From Rhynochetos jubatus (taxonomy: Eukaryota > Chordata > Aves > Eurypygiformes > Rhynochetidae), in NCBI GenBank assembly GCA_027574665.1, contig CM050656.1, forward strand, positions 14,087,501 through 14,151,500: DNA of 64,000 nt, read 5' to 3'. Positions 35,497 through 47,530 of the stretch are shown piece by piece. Made by a program: the position numbers and the translations under genes. Below the pieces are notes generated by a model. It saw only the letters and a list, made by a program, of their open reading frames with translations. It had not been told where the DNA came from and searched no databases. Position 1 is the first letter of the stretch; the number at the start of each line of letters is the position of its first letter.

Positions 35497-38369
35497 GTAA
35501 GAACTGCCTAAGTCACAGGTATATAGATACATGTAATTTATGTGTAGTAAGACAATTTTGTATGCTGGTGGTTTGCCGTATAGCGCTGTGGCATTTCATA
35601 CGCAGTAACATGACTGCTCTATTCTACATCCTTTCTCCACAAACTTCGTGGCTGTTGGGCGCCATGATTCTCACATCCTACGTACTGTGGCTGAGAAACT
35701 GGAGAATGTGATAATCTGCGGTGTGCAATATATTCCTAGGATAAAAAGGCTGAAACCCATTTTTTTCCTTTTTTTTTTTTTAGTACATGGTTTATTTTTC
35801 CTTCTGAAACCAAGGCTAATAATAGATTATTAATGTCTTTATTTAAATGGATAACTTTCTGACAATGTCACACCAAAAGTGAAATTTAAGTCATTTTTGG
35901 ATCCTAACTATCCCAAATTGATGGAGGCTTATTTGGATTCCTGATCTAGTTTCGATGCACGTTAATTGATGTTGGCGTATATTTCCTTAGTGTGGGTACA
36001 CGTTCAAGGAAGCCTGATAGCAGGGCTGGTTCTAGTTGTCTTGTATCCATTTATTGTTTGAGGTTCTCAGCAGTCATTTCCAGCTCTACACATCACTCAG
36101 CACTGTGTTATGCTGGTTAAACCTAAATGGTTAAAACTGAGAATCCATGATCAGAGCCATAGTAATAAACAACATTTGCAGCTCAGCGAAAAATAAGTGC
36201 GTGTGGCAGTATTGGAGAGGTGAAACAGTGTTGAATACTTCTTTTCAGTTTCTTGCCAAAGCTGAGGGCTGCTAATGGCCATTTCATGTAGATGCTGGTT
36301 TGGCTTTCGTGAACAATATAGCATATGTGCAATGTTACCTTCCTCTGATTTAAACGACAACAGAAAGGTTTAATTTCAGATTATTGCACCAGGTAATAAT
36401 AGCATATACATGCTCCGTGCTGTTTGTGTTAAACAGTATAATGTGATCTTCAGTTTATTTGGTCAGCTCTGGTTGTCTCGTCATTTTTTCTTTCTCTAGT
36501 TAAAAGCTGATGCTGTTCCTCCAAGCGTAAGTAGGATCAGCATAGTACAGCTTCAGACAGTACTGTCTTTTTCCAGCCATCCCTGTATGAAGCATGGAAA
36601 TACTAATACTTCCAGTGAACAAAGTTTTGCAACAGTATCTAAATTAGGGTTGTGTCAGTGTCCCTGAGTTGTTAAAATAAAACATCCGCTCAGCCTCTGT
36701 ATGTCACTACATGGAAACTTGACTGCTTTCATTTACATTAACTAAATTTTTAACATTGATAATGACCGTAAACAGTATTTACTGGTTTTTAACATAAATT
36801 CAATTATCTCTTCAGAAGATAAGGAACAAATTAGTAGAGATCAAGATTGGTAGAGACAAGACATAAATACTTGTCAATTTTACCAATTCCTTTGTAATAA
36901 ATTCTGGTAAATAGAAAAAGGCATGGAAATTGCTCATTTAAAATTGCAAAACAGTAAAAACCCTTAAATGTCAGAATGAACATGAACAGTTTGGTAATAT
37001 TTCACCCATGTCATGGCAATCTCATCCAATTTGTGCCAACATGCTGTCTGAATTGCATTCCAGTAGTGGGAACAAGTACACACAGCTCTCCAAGTCCAGA
37101 GAAATCTCCAGGTTAAGGTCTGTGGTTTCAGACTGGATTGGAAAGTCAACAGTGGGACGGTAAGTTTATTCCGTGGCATTTTTTTACTGGTGAAATGACT
37201 AGAAGATTGACAACAATCTTGAATCCAATTGTCTTAGATTAGACTTGGATAAAAAATAGGCATTTCAGAGTATCTGGTTAAATCTGCCACATGCAATCTG
37301 GAAAGACCAAAATCCATCTACCTTCAAACCCTTTTTTGTCCACAACATGAGCAGTTTAAAAGTTGTATGTATTTTCTGAGCTGCTCTAGGTACTCTCTGA
37401 TTAGCTGTGCCAAGAACGTTTGACTCCAGGCTGTCTCCTAGTAATGCATTTTTCTGTGCACGCCTGCTCTGACTCTCTGTACTAGAATCAGTGGGGGTTT
37501 GGGGTTTTATTTTCCTCTCCAGTGGTTTGTCTTTTTTATTCTGAGTCAGAAGATGCAGTAAGGCAATGCTGCCTCTCTGCAACTTTTATAGCAGATTCCT
37601 TTAGAAGTGCTGGATGTTGCCCTATGAGATTTCCACTCTCCACATCCTGAGTGGATTCAGTACACCACTGAAAATGGAGCAGTTCCACTGCAGTCAGCGT
37701 AGTTGTACTGGAGCACAGAAAATGTGTTCTGTAACCTGTGAACATCTAAGTCATTCCATAGAATACATGTCTCTATTCTGTGGTGGAGAAGGAAATGTTT
37801 TAAACCAAATAAATGTTCAAAAATACACTTTTCAAATATTTATGTTAAATCTCAGTATTTCAAAGCTGTTGTCCAGTTGAATAGGAAGCCTCTTAAACCT
37901 TGCGTATATGGCCACTGCTTTATTGATCCGTAGAGATTTATAGGTCACTGTGTACAATTGTGGTAAATAAGCAGGAGTTGGCTGAAGTCCTCAGATATTT
38001 CATGTTCACTTTTATATCCTGGATATAAATCTATTCAGATCAATATTTAGTACGCCATCATTGGTAGAAAATCCTGGACTAGTGCATGGGAAGATGGTAC
38101 ACTTTTTACGATCTGGGCTTCTATACAATTTAGGGAAAGACTTTGAAGGTATGTAAATACGCTTTACAATATACACTTTATACAATACACAATCAGGAAA
38201 AAAGTTGAAGAGATGTCTTGGTATTGGCCAGGAACTGGACCATACCTGTGTGGCAAGCTTGGTGTTCTTGGTGCAGTCTAGTTCAAAGTAGCCTTGGCTG
38301 CCATGTAGAAAAACAAAGCGTCAAACCCTTTCTTACAATATTGTGGATAGGAAGGATTATCTATTTCCT

Positions 38370-38966
38370 AGAATCAGAATGGTTTGGGTTGGAAGGGACC
38401 TTGAAGCCCATCCAGTTCCTACCCCCCTGTCATGGGCAGGGACACCCTCCACTAGACCAGGTTGCTCCAAGCCTCATCCAGCCTGGCCTTGGACACTTCC
38501 AGGGATGGGGCATCCACAGCTTCGCTGGGCAACCTGTGCCAGTGCCTCACCACCCTCTCCAGAAAGAATTTCTTCCTGATATCCAATCTAAATCTCCCAC
38601 TTTCAGTTTAAACCCATTGCCCCTTGTCCTGTCACTACAGGCCCTTGTAAAGAGTCCTCCCCCAGCTTCCTTGTCAGCCCCTTGAGGCACTGGAAGGTGC
38701 TATAAGGTCTCCTCGGAGCCTTCTCTTCTCCAGGCTGAACAAGCCCAACTCTCCCAGCCTGTCCCCATGGCAGGGGGGCTCCAGCCCTTGGAGCATCTTT
38801 GTGGCCTCCTCTGGACTCGCTCCAACTCGTTGATATCCTGATGTTGGGGGCCCCAGAGCAGGGTGCAGAACTGCAGGTGGGCTCTGACGGGAGCAGAGTA
38901 GAGGGGGAGAATCCCCTCTCTCGACCTGCTGGCCACGCTGCTCTGGATACAGCCCAGCATACGGTG
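38370..38966 (-). mobile_element. CR1 LINE fragment abutting the GIPC2 promoter
   Basis: The plus strand carries an inverted CR1 3' end (AGAATCAGAATGGTTTGGGT) and continues about 600 bp through the 'cctggccttggacacttcca' and 'ctgaacaagcccaactctcc' blocks to the 'ggatacagcccagcatacgg' region. It is well preserved and of the same subfamily as 5985-6421. It ends less than 100 bp before the GIPC2 CpG island. Confidence 0.95.
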
Positions 38967-39244
38967 GTATGAACAGTGTCTGTCTCAAGTCTCTGTTCCC
39001 CTGCACTAGTTACGGCTTCTTTGGTGGGCAGTGGGGAGGGAGCTGTGGGGATCCTCGGTGTCCGAGGCTGCAGGGCTGGGGGCAAGGCAGGGCAGCGCCC
39101 CGGTACCCACCCGAACTGCCAGGGGACAGAGCGGACGGGGGGAAGGCGCAGCCGGGCAGCCCCCGCGCCGAGCGCCTTCCACCGGCCCCGGGCAGGCGGG
39201 CGGGGCGGGGCGGCCTCCGGGCCCGGGCCTCACCTGGCGGCGGC

Positions 39245-39376
39245 ATGGCCGCGCGGGGCCGGGGCGGCGCCGGGGGCAGAGTCCAGCGCGGGGAGCCGGC
39301 GTTGGCGGCGGCAGGAGCCGTTACAGGCGCGGAAGATGCCGCTGGGGCTGAGAACCAAGAAGAAGGACAAGTCTAA
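39245..39376 (+). other. Upstream ORF overlapping the GIPC2 start
   Basis: An ATG in strong context (GGCGGCATGG) opens a 43-codon frame ending at TGA-free sequence until the TAA at 39374-39376. It is out of frame with GIPC2 and overlaps its start codon by 41 bp. If transcription begins upstream of 39245 it would restrict GIPC2 translation to leaky scanning. The peptide is Ala/Gly-rich and probably has no function of its own. Confidence 0.5.
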
Positions 39377-39575
39377 GGAGACCTTTAAGCTGGTGGAGAG
39401 CGAGGCGGCGGCCCCGGTCCCCGCGGCGGCGGCGACCCCGGCCGCGAGCGCGTCGCGGCTGCAGTTCCACACGCAGCTGGCGCACGGCAGCCCCACGGGC
39501 CGCGTGGAAGGCTTCACCAGCGCCCGCGAGCTGTACGCGAAGATCGCCGAGGCTTTCCGCATGGACCCCGCTGAG
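39336..39575 (+). CDS. GIPC2: GIPC2 coding exon 1: GH1 region
   Basis: This is the first exon of GIPC PDZ domain-containing family member 2, a cytosolic adaptor whose PDZ domain binds receptor C-termini and whose GH2 domain binds myosin VI. The 80 codons begin [20 protein letters not shown], as in human GIPC2 (MPLKLRGKKK), followed by an Ala/Pro-rich linker. The GH1 domain then starts with [20 protein letters not shown] and [13 protein letters not shown]. The ATG has A at -3. The frame stays open upstream as far as 38976, but that part is GC-rich leader with no similarity. The donor is GAG|GTAGGG, phase 0. Confidence 0.95.
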
Positions 39576-42500
39576 GTAGGGCCCGCTGAGCAGGGCGCCG
39601 GGCTTGCGCGGGTGCGGCGGGGGCTGCGCGCCTGGGGCGGGCGCCGTGAGCGGGCCCCGAGTGATGCCGGAAGGAGCGGGGGCACTTCTGCCCGGTGGCG
39701 GCCCGTGGGCACGCTGTTGCGAAACTCCGTGGAACGTGGGTATTTTCCGTCTTGGGTGGGAAAAAATTCCTTTTGCTGTTTCCAAGCGAGCAGTACCATA
39801 CAGGAAAGGATGCAAGCATAACTCCGTTCAGATTTACACGGGAAACAACGGTTCTTTTAACCAAAATCTTAGTGTCCTGGTTAAGTTGTTGCCACCCTGC
39901 TGTTTGACACAGCTCTTAACCACTGGATCGATCCACTTGTATCACAGTGAGTGGAATAATGGTTTCCAGTGTAGGGGTTGTGGCTGTAGCGATTCGTTCC
40001 AGTTTAAAACAATCAATGGATCCATGAGGGTAAATACCCAGATTGAAGTCAACCGGGGTGGGGGAGTGGGGTATAAATGCTTTAAATCTGACTACATTTT
40101 AAAATGCCAGCCGAATGTGATGTTTGGAAAGCTTTCTGCTTTGCCAGGTAATTACTTTTACAAGGCCCACGGTTGAAGTGAGGGTATTTAAATCTGTAAC
40201 AAGATTTTTATTTTTTAACCCTGCTGCCTTTTTGATCTTTTTTTCTGAGGCAAGCTTTAAACATTTGTTTGGATAATGATTCAGTTGTGTTTGTAAATGC
40301 ATTGTTTTCTTCTTCCTACGTGGTTCTATGGATCTTAACCTCTGAGTGGCAAATTGAAACAAAGTGCTAATGTTTTGTTATGCCTGCATGTGACTATACA
40401 GCTTTGCTTGTGTTCTTTTTTGTAGCTGGCCCTTTTAAAGTAGTAAAGACTACTGCTACAGACCTTGTTCTGAGGGTTTGCTGTGGCCTGACCTAGCAGA
40501 ATTTCAACCAGCAAAGTGTAAAAGTGTCAGTAGCACTGAATACAGTTTAACCAGTCACTGTTGCATTAAGTAATAATTAAGAAGTACCAGTACCATTGCC
40601 AGCCAATGCACCCATGTCTCAGACCTTCCCAGCTGCTTTCTGACCTTCTGCTTCTCTGGTTTTGCTCCATACTGAGCTGTTCTTTCCCTTTTATTCTCTT
40701 CTGTCTCCAGTTACGCTTTTTACTCTCAAGTTCTCATAATTGTCAGATTATCTTGTATTTTATTTTTATTCCTTTCACTGATGAACTTTTGTAACTCATC
40801 TTCTGCTCCACTGACTTGAGAAAGAGCAGCATTCATCAGGAAATTCTGCTTTGTATGAATGGTGCACTCCCATTTCTCCTGCTAGATGTATAATCTGACA
40901 CCCTCAAAGGTTTTTAGAGGAAGCACCACATGTTTCATGGGCATCTATTGCCAGCCAGCGCTAAACTAGAGAAGTTTCTTATTTTGTGTTTTTGTCTTTG
41001 CTGTCCTTTTTTTTTAATGTGGTTTATTAGTCAAAATAGGTGGAGAATTATTGCTGGAGGCAATGAAAATAAAATCTCTGACTCAAGTAATTCAGTTGTC
41101 TTCAAGAAACTGAGTTGTACAAAATAAAAATAGCGATCAAAAATATTTCATGGTGTAAAGGTGGCACAGCAGAGTGAAGAACCTGGACCAGAGAGTCTTG
41201 CAACAATTTTGGATGGACAAGATAAAACAGAATAGATCAGCGAATAGCAAGAGGTGCAATGAAATGTGGATTTATTAGCAACTGCTGAGCTTTCTGGAAG
41301 TAGGGAAATATTAGACATTTAAAATTATGTTACCTATTAATTAAACTGCTTTTGTACAGACAGTCTGGTATGAACAATAGTGCCAGAAGCTACACCTTGT
41401 CAAACTGAAAGACACTGATGTATCCAAATGCCATTTGTAGGTGTTACCTGTGTAGGAAAGTTTCTGTGACCTAGCTATGCTGAAGGCTAGGAGCAGGGTG
41501 ATACCTGAATGCCTTCGGAAACAGGTACTATCACAGACATCTCTGCCCTGTACTGACAGGTGGAAAATAGTGTGGGGAGGGTGAGGGAAAGAGCTCAGTG
41601 TGGAGAGCATTTGGGTAAGTGTTGCAGTAGTGAATACATTTCAAATGATGTGTGAGTTTACTGCAGTGTAGGCAATTACGGATTCTAGGGTTAGTTCCTA
41701 CTTCAGTGTTTTGGTAGAGTTCAGGATGAGCTATACTTGTAATGTATCACTTTTCCTTTTGAGTCTGCATGGTTACAGCACCTCACTTCCTCTTTGTATC
41801 ACATCTTGCAGGACCAGCTGAGTTTAGCTTCTGTTGGAAAATCGTTTCCAAGATCTGTGATTGACTGCCAACAGTGACAGCAAAGTTTGTATAAAACAGT
41901 GTTTGTTGGACAGACACTTACAAAAAGTTCTGTGCAGAGCTGGATCATGAGTAGGGTAGGATGGGGACAGAACAGAACAATCCAGGTATAACTTCAAAGG
42001 GGACACCCCTTCACTCCTATGGTCTTTGATATGCATCTATGAAAGAGTGAGCCATAACAGCAGCTTTCAGAGGCCTTTCCTGTACTCATCTTTTCTTGTC
42101 TAGGTATTTTATTCTTGTCCATTCCTAGCTGAATATACATCTCAGTTAACCTTTCCGATCCTGACATCCAGCCTGCATTTCTGCCTGCCTCTCTGATGTT
42201 CACCATGACCATCATTTCTTCATTTCCTGGTCCAACATGAATGTTCTTTCCACAAGCAGGAGTGAAGATGGCATCTAGCAAGGGATTGCCTGTATCATTA
42301 ATGAGTGCTGTTGAGCTCGATCACATTGTTCTCAACTTTTAACTTGATTTCTTCAACAGGGTTTCAACAAAGCAGCACAGAGCTTAAAAAATATAAATAG
42401 ATGCAATTCATAACTAATAACACAACCCGTCCACAGTTACGTGTATGTTTCTACTTGCATAAACAATACAAATATCTTCCTTGTTTTTTTTCTACAGATG

Positions 42501-45500
42501 ATGAAGTAGGAATAGTGGTTGAAAAAACTATTTGTGTATGGTCTTGGCCATTTATGATTACTACTTCACTGTGACTAGCAGGGAACGTTCTCTGTAAGGG
42601 TGAAAGTGCTAAGTGCAGCCTGTATGATAAATGAGCACTGAGCAAAGGACAATGTGGGTCTGTTAAAGCATTTGGTGGTGGTTTGCTCCTGTGAGAGCAC
42701 ATGGTAGGGCTTTAAAGTATTCAAAGTAGCTAATCGGGCACTGGGAACACGGATATTAAAGTCCAACTGTGGCAGGGCTGTTTCTTAATCAAAGGAGAAG
42801 GGAATGGTAAACCACAGTAGCTATATGGACTTTCAGCTTGTGTACTCGTAATTTTCACTTTTGATTATTTTGTTTGCTTTGGAAGGTGAAGAATGGTGGG
42901 TAGTGAGGTAAATTGAATGCTCAGTGGGTGTGTCTGTCAAGCCCATGGATGTTGGTGTTTCTTTCACTGTGAAAGGAATTTTGCTAACGAGTTCAGATGC
43001 TGAGCTTGTGTCAGGGCTGTTGTTCCACAGGCCTTGCCTCCTCATGCTAAACATTAAAGATACTGTGAGGCTGTGCCACATTAAACTTTCATAGAAGCAT
43101 TTGATTTAAACCTGTTCAATTTAAACTTTTATGAAAGAATACTGAAAATTAAGCCACAGCTGAAACTTAGGTTTCTGAATAAAAGTGGCCTTATAACAAG
43201 AAAAAATCTGAATTGTATTTAAGGGGGTTAGAGAAAAGCGTCATCTTGTGAAATCCTCATCTCCAGAATGTTTGAAGTTTTAGAGTGTATGCTTATCTGT
43301 TGAAACAAATTGTCCACAATCTCGCCTACAAATTGAAGACTTTAAATGAACAAACTTAACACTCCTTACAAACCACCTCCTCCCAGCCCTATGGCAACAA
43401 TTGTTTGCTTGCTGTTCCACTAAGTGGTGCTTAAATTTCACACCCGTATGACGTGTGATGCTTTGCTGTGGTAATGATAATTTTTTTTCAACTATGGAAG
43501 AACTTATACTGTAATTCTTGTGTGCTCTGGGTTTAAAAAAAAAAAAAACAAAACAAAACAAAAAAAAAAACCACTGAATGCTTTTTTTATACTACTTTGA
43601 ATGTATTTGCAAAGGCAAAGTTGCACAGAGTATCAAAAGCACACTAGAACTTGGACTTGGTTGCTCTTCCTGTTGCTGCAGAGAGTCCAGGTTCCTACAT
43701 TTTCCTCAGCGAAGATAAAACGAGTAAGGTAGCTAGAAAATGAGTTGCTGATTTCTTGATATAATGACGCCTACGTGTATAGGGAAATATGTCAGTGGGT
43801 GTTATATCTTGCTCAGAAGTAGAATTCCCATTTCCCCACCTCTTAAATAGAGAAAAGTGATTATGATCTCCTTTGTAAATTTCTACTAAAGATCTACTGA
43901 TTTTAAAAACACTTTTAATAGCTTCTGAGTATGTCATCTATCAGTCAACTTATTTTTGAGTTCTTCTCAAGGTCTAGACTTAATAGGGAGGTGAGAATGT
44001 AATTAACGTATAGGATGCGCAATATGGTACTGCGTATGTACTTTATATAACACATAGTGTAACTTTTTCATAGCTAATACAGTCTTGTTATATAACACAG
44101 AGTGTAACCCTGTTTGTGTTGGCTAATGTAGTCTCTTCCTATTGAAAATACTGATGCAGGGAATAATCTGTTAGTAATCTTATCTGACATATCTATTTTA
44201 TAAGGTTGTGCATAAGCCTCTAGTCCCTGCCAGTCGAATGGAATATCCTTGTTCTCTCTGTCGCACAAGATAACTCTCAGTGAAGGAGGTATCCTAGATA
44301 CTTCGTGACTGATGTAACAGTTATGATTTATAATATCTTGCTAAAGTTAGCATGAAATGTCACAGCATTGGTATGCTGAGTTAAAGATCAAATGCATATG
44401 AAGGTTGAGGGTAAGAAGAGAGAGGAAGGAATTAACAATGAAAATTGCACCCTTTTTTTTTTCTTGCTTCATCTCTGAGTAAGAAAATTACTATCAAAAT
44501 TATACCAAACTGAGTGAATGGAAGGCATACTATAGTAGCTGTTTAATTATTTGAGTACATAAGCTGTTATTAGGTATCTGTATTAGTATTATGTAAAATC
44601 TAAAAAAATATTATTTTTGAATTGACAGGTCTCAGTCGTGTACAAATAAAGCTGTGCTATAACTGATAGATGGTGTAATTGTATAGTATCCTGGGTAGAT
44701 ACATCTTTAGTACATTACTCTTTGCATATATCCGTTCTGAGAAAAAGCAGTTGTTCACCAAAAAGGCTAAAGAATGATTTGTGTTTTATTTTTGACTGGC
44801 TGATGTTCTCTCAGCCTTGTGGTTAGCACAGAACTGACTCACAAAAAATCCTGCAGACTTATAGGCTGTGGTAGGAATGCCATCCAGATGAAGGTCTAAA
44901 AAGAGAAACTGTGTATCAAGTTTCTAAATATCACATTTCTGCTCTGTTGCCAATTTTATTTATTCAAAGGTGTGACAGTAGTTACTAGATGATTGTCTGT
45001 TTGACAAGGTCAGATGAAGGATGCTAATGTATAACGTGTAAAGACATCATGCTTGTTGTTCATTATAAGATTAAGAACTGAGTTGCAGCTGTAAACTGGC
45101 CATGTTACTATGTACCTTGAGAGGCAACTGAATATGTATATCTGAACTTTATATCGTCTGTTTGAATTGTACCTTCTTGGTTCAAAATAATGCTAAGGAT
45201 TAGAGATTATTATTTATAAAATAAAATTTAACTTTCTACATAAAACCAGCTGAATTACTCTAGGTGATGTTACTGCTTGAGTATTAGTCAACTGAAAAAC
45301 TTTCCATTACCTGAGAGAATAAAAGTAATGTCTGTTAAGGGTGTGCTCTTACGACGGTTGTTATTCAAGTAAGGTGTTAGACCACATGGATGTTTGATGG
45401 ATTATATGAGATAAGCAATTACCCTTTGAAGTAGGGCTGTTTTGTTTTGTTTTATTTTAAAAACCCAACAATGAAACAAGACACCCCCCCCTCCCTCCCC

Positions 45501-47344
45501 CATCAGGAAACATCATCTCGCTACTAAACTTTCAGTTTTAAGAACCAAACCCTCCTTGTTATAGAATCTAAGTTCTAGAAAGCTTTAGAAACTTAAATGC
45601 TCTCTGTGAAATACATTAGGAAGAGTATTCACCCCTCATTCGACCTGGAATAGATTTGGAAAGGTTGGTGACTTTCATTTCAATTTTTCTGCTGTCATCC
45701 AGTGGTGACAGAGGGGAAAGAAAAAGCATTTGAAGTGTCCTGGTGCGGAAAACCCTGTCTCTTACAAGCATAGTGATGGAAGCTGGGAGGGCAGGAGACC
45801 CTGCATTTCCAGCAAAACACTGAGGGATTCAGAAGGCGTGGGCACAGGTCTGTGCTTGGGTTTTGGGGCAGCTGGCCTGGCCTGCTGCTCCCCAGGCACT
45901 GCCACTAAAGCAGGAGCAAAGGTGAAGGACACTGGGTGACATCCTGCTGCTGTTTTTCTCAAGGGTTAGGCTGGCTCCCACTGTTCACGTCTTTTCATGT
46001 GTTGGCACTGCTCTTTCCCCCTCCTAATTCAGAGCAGGGATGGGTAGTGGTCTGCAAGGGTGGCCAAGGTGCGCTCTGGAGGAAAACAATGTCCAGCAGA
46101 TATAGGCAGGGGGTAGAAAAGTATCTGCTTTTATTGCATGTCCTGCCAGAGCCCATGTGCGTCCTGCTGCCAGCAGAGCCTTTTGTCTGATGGCTTGCAA
46201 CTGTGGCCTTGCCACCTGTGCTGGAGGGTGAAATGGGGTGGCAAGTCTCTTCCTCTTCCCCTGCTTCTAGTTGCATGTGAAAGTAGGGCCAACCTTTGCC
46301 TCAGTGAAGTAGATCTTAGGGATTCTCCAAGTTTCTCTTGGCACGGTTTCTCTCCGCAGGCTGCTGCCCTGTGCTCTCCAGTGCTGCGCAGGAGAAGGCC
46401 GTGTGGGGCCTCCCTTGCTCCTCTCTGGCTGCGGCTTGGAAAGGAGTTGGGCACATAATTACTCCAGCTGTGAGGTGCATTGGGTTTGTTATATTCTTTT
46501 TTTGGCTAGGCTGTTCAGTATATCCTGTACCCAGAAAGCTCAAAGCCTGCCCAAAATCATTGCCTCTGCCCCAAGCACTACAGCAGGGTTTGCCTCATCC
46601 TGCCTATGCCCAGGACAGTAAACCTCCCTGTAAAAGAAGCACTAGTGTAAGTGTAGAGAGAAAAAGGAGAGCCTAGCACCCAGTGCTGAAGGGAAATCCC
46701 TCAGAAAGGCTGATTTATGAAGAAAAGATTTGCCCTTTTACTTAAGCAATAAGCTGGACTGGAGATGACCCCTCTTACACTGGAGGAAAAGTCAGAAACT
46801 GAGCAAGCTTGTCACAGAGAACATGCTCTGAGCTAATGGTGGAACATTTGGAGCAACACAAAACATTCCATGCTCTCTCCTGATATTTTTGTTTTGATGA
46901 GCTCCTTTTTTCCCCATGAAACTGCTTTCAAGCAGTTACATTTTAAAGCAGTCCCTAGTGGTGTTTGAATCCTGTGGAATTTGAGGTGGGTGAATGATGA
47001 AGCAAAACAATTTGCTCACTCTGACCTCTGGAACAAGCTGTTCTGCTCTAGCTCGAGATGCCTGTGTCAGAGTTGGTGTGCTGGGATGGGCTGCTCACAC
47101 AGATAGGTCTCTCTCCTTTGCTCCCTGCCAGCTCTTATCTGCAGTTCGAGCTATTGATGCTTCCTGTCATGTTCGTGGATGGAGACTGTCACCTCTCCTG
47201 GGGCAGCTGGAGGAGAGGAATGATCACTTCAGCTGTGGATCTGTCAGAGAGGCCAGAACTATGCTCTCCTTTTATCTTCCTGTCAAGCTCACCAAATCTA
47301 ATGTACTGTTAAACTCAAAATATGTTTGCTTTTCTCCTGCACAG
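39576..47344 (+). other. GIPC2: GIPC2 intron 1
   Basis: The intron has donor GAG|GTAGGG and acceptor TTTCTCCTGCACAG. The first 140 bp is still CpG island. It contains an A-rich tract (43539-43570), a 45-bp tandem duplication (44044-44136) and a GC-richer block at about 45,700-46,680 with overlapping ORFs of about 100 codons on both strands that I do not recognise. No exon was identified. Confidence 0.9.
44044..44136. repeat. 45-bp tandem duplication
   Basis: There are two diverged copies, each beginning TATATAACACA and carrying AGTGTAAC and GCTAAT at matching offsets, period 45. It is a local duplication inside GIPC2 intron 1. Confidence 0.75.
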
Positions 47345-47530
47345 ATCATGTTTTGCACATTGAACACTCATAAAGCTGATATGGACAAGCTCTTAGGTGC
47401 ACAAATTGGCCTTGAAGATTTCATATTTGCCCACATAAAAGGACAACGAAAAGAAGTGGAAATTCTTAAAACTGACGATGTACTTGGGCTTACCATTACA
47501 GACAATGGAACTGGCTGTGCATTTATAAAG
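47345..47530 (+). CDS. GIPC2: GIPC2 coding exon 2: GH1 end and PDZ start
   Basis: The exon encodes 62 codons, residues 81-142, in phase 0-0. It begins [18 protein letters not shown] and continues [19 protein letters not shown], the conserved GH1-PDZ junction. It then gives the PDZ carboxylate-binding loop and strand, LGLTITDNG (residues 127-135), ending GCAFIK. The acceptor is CTGCACAG and the donor AAG|GTAAAT. The close match to GIPC2 (human [26 protein letters not shown]) makes the assignment secure. Confidence 0.97.

Larger units (their letters stand above)
31900..39050. other. DNAJB4-GIPC2 intergenic region
   Basis: This is about 7 kb without a recognised gene. It contains two minus-strand CR1 pieces (32406-32541, 38370-38966), a lectin-like peptide motif (33675-33785) and one exon-like segment (35359-35496). 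CpG dinucleotides are locally frequent at 35,400-35,730 compared with the flanks. The rest is AT-rich and featureless. Confidence 0.6.
39050..39720 (+). promoter_or_regulatory. GIPC2: GIPC2 CpG-island promoter
   Basis: This strongly GC-rich, CpG-dense block has no TATA box. It spans GIPC2 exon 1 and about 280 bp upstream, and the transcription start presumably lies inside it. Confidence 0.75.

Noticed and set aside
38976..39335. 120-codon in-frame N-terminal extension of GIPC2
   Set aside because: No family member has it, and it is GC-rich leader; the ATG at 39336 gives the conserved MPLxLRxKKK start.
46994..47344. Open frame running into GIPC2 exon 2
   Set aside because: The acceptor CTGCACAG at 47344 and alignment to GIPC2 show that it is intron.
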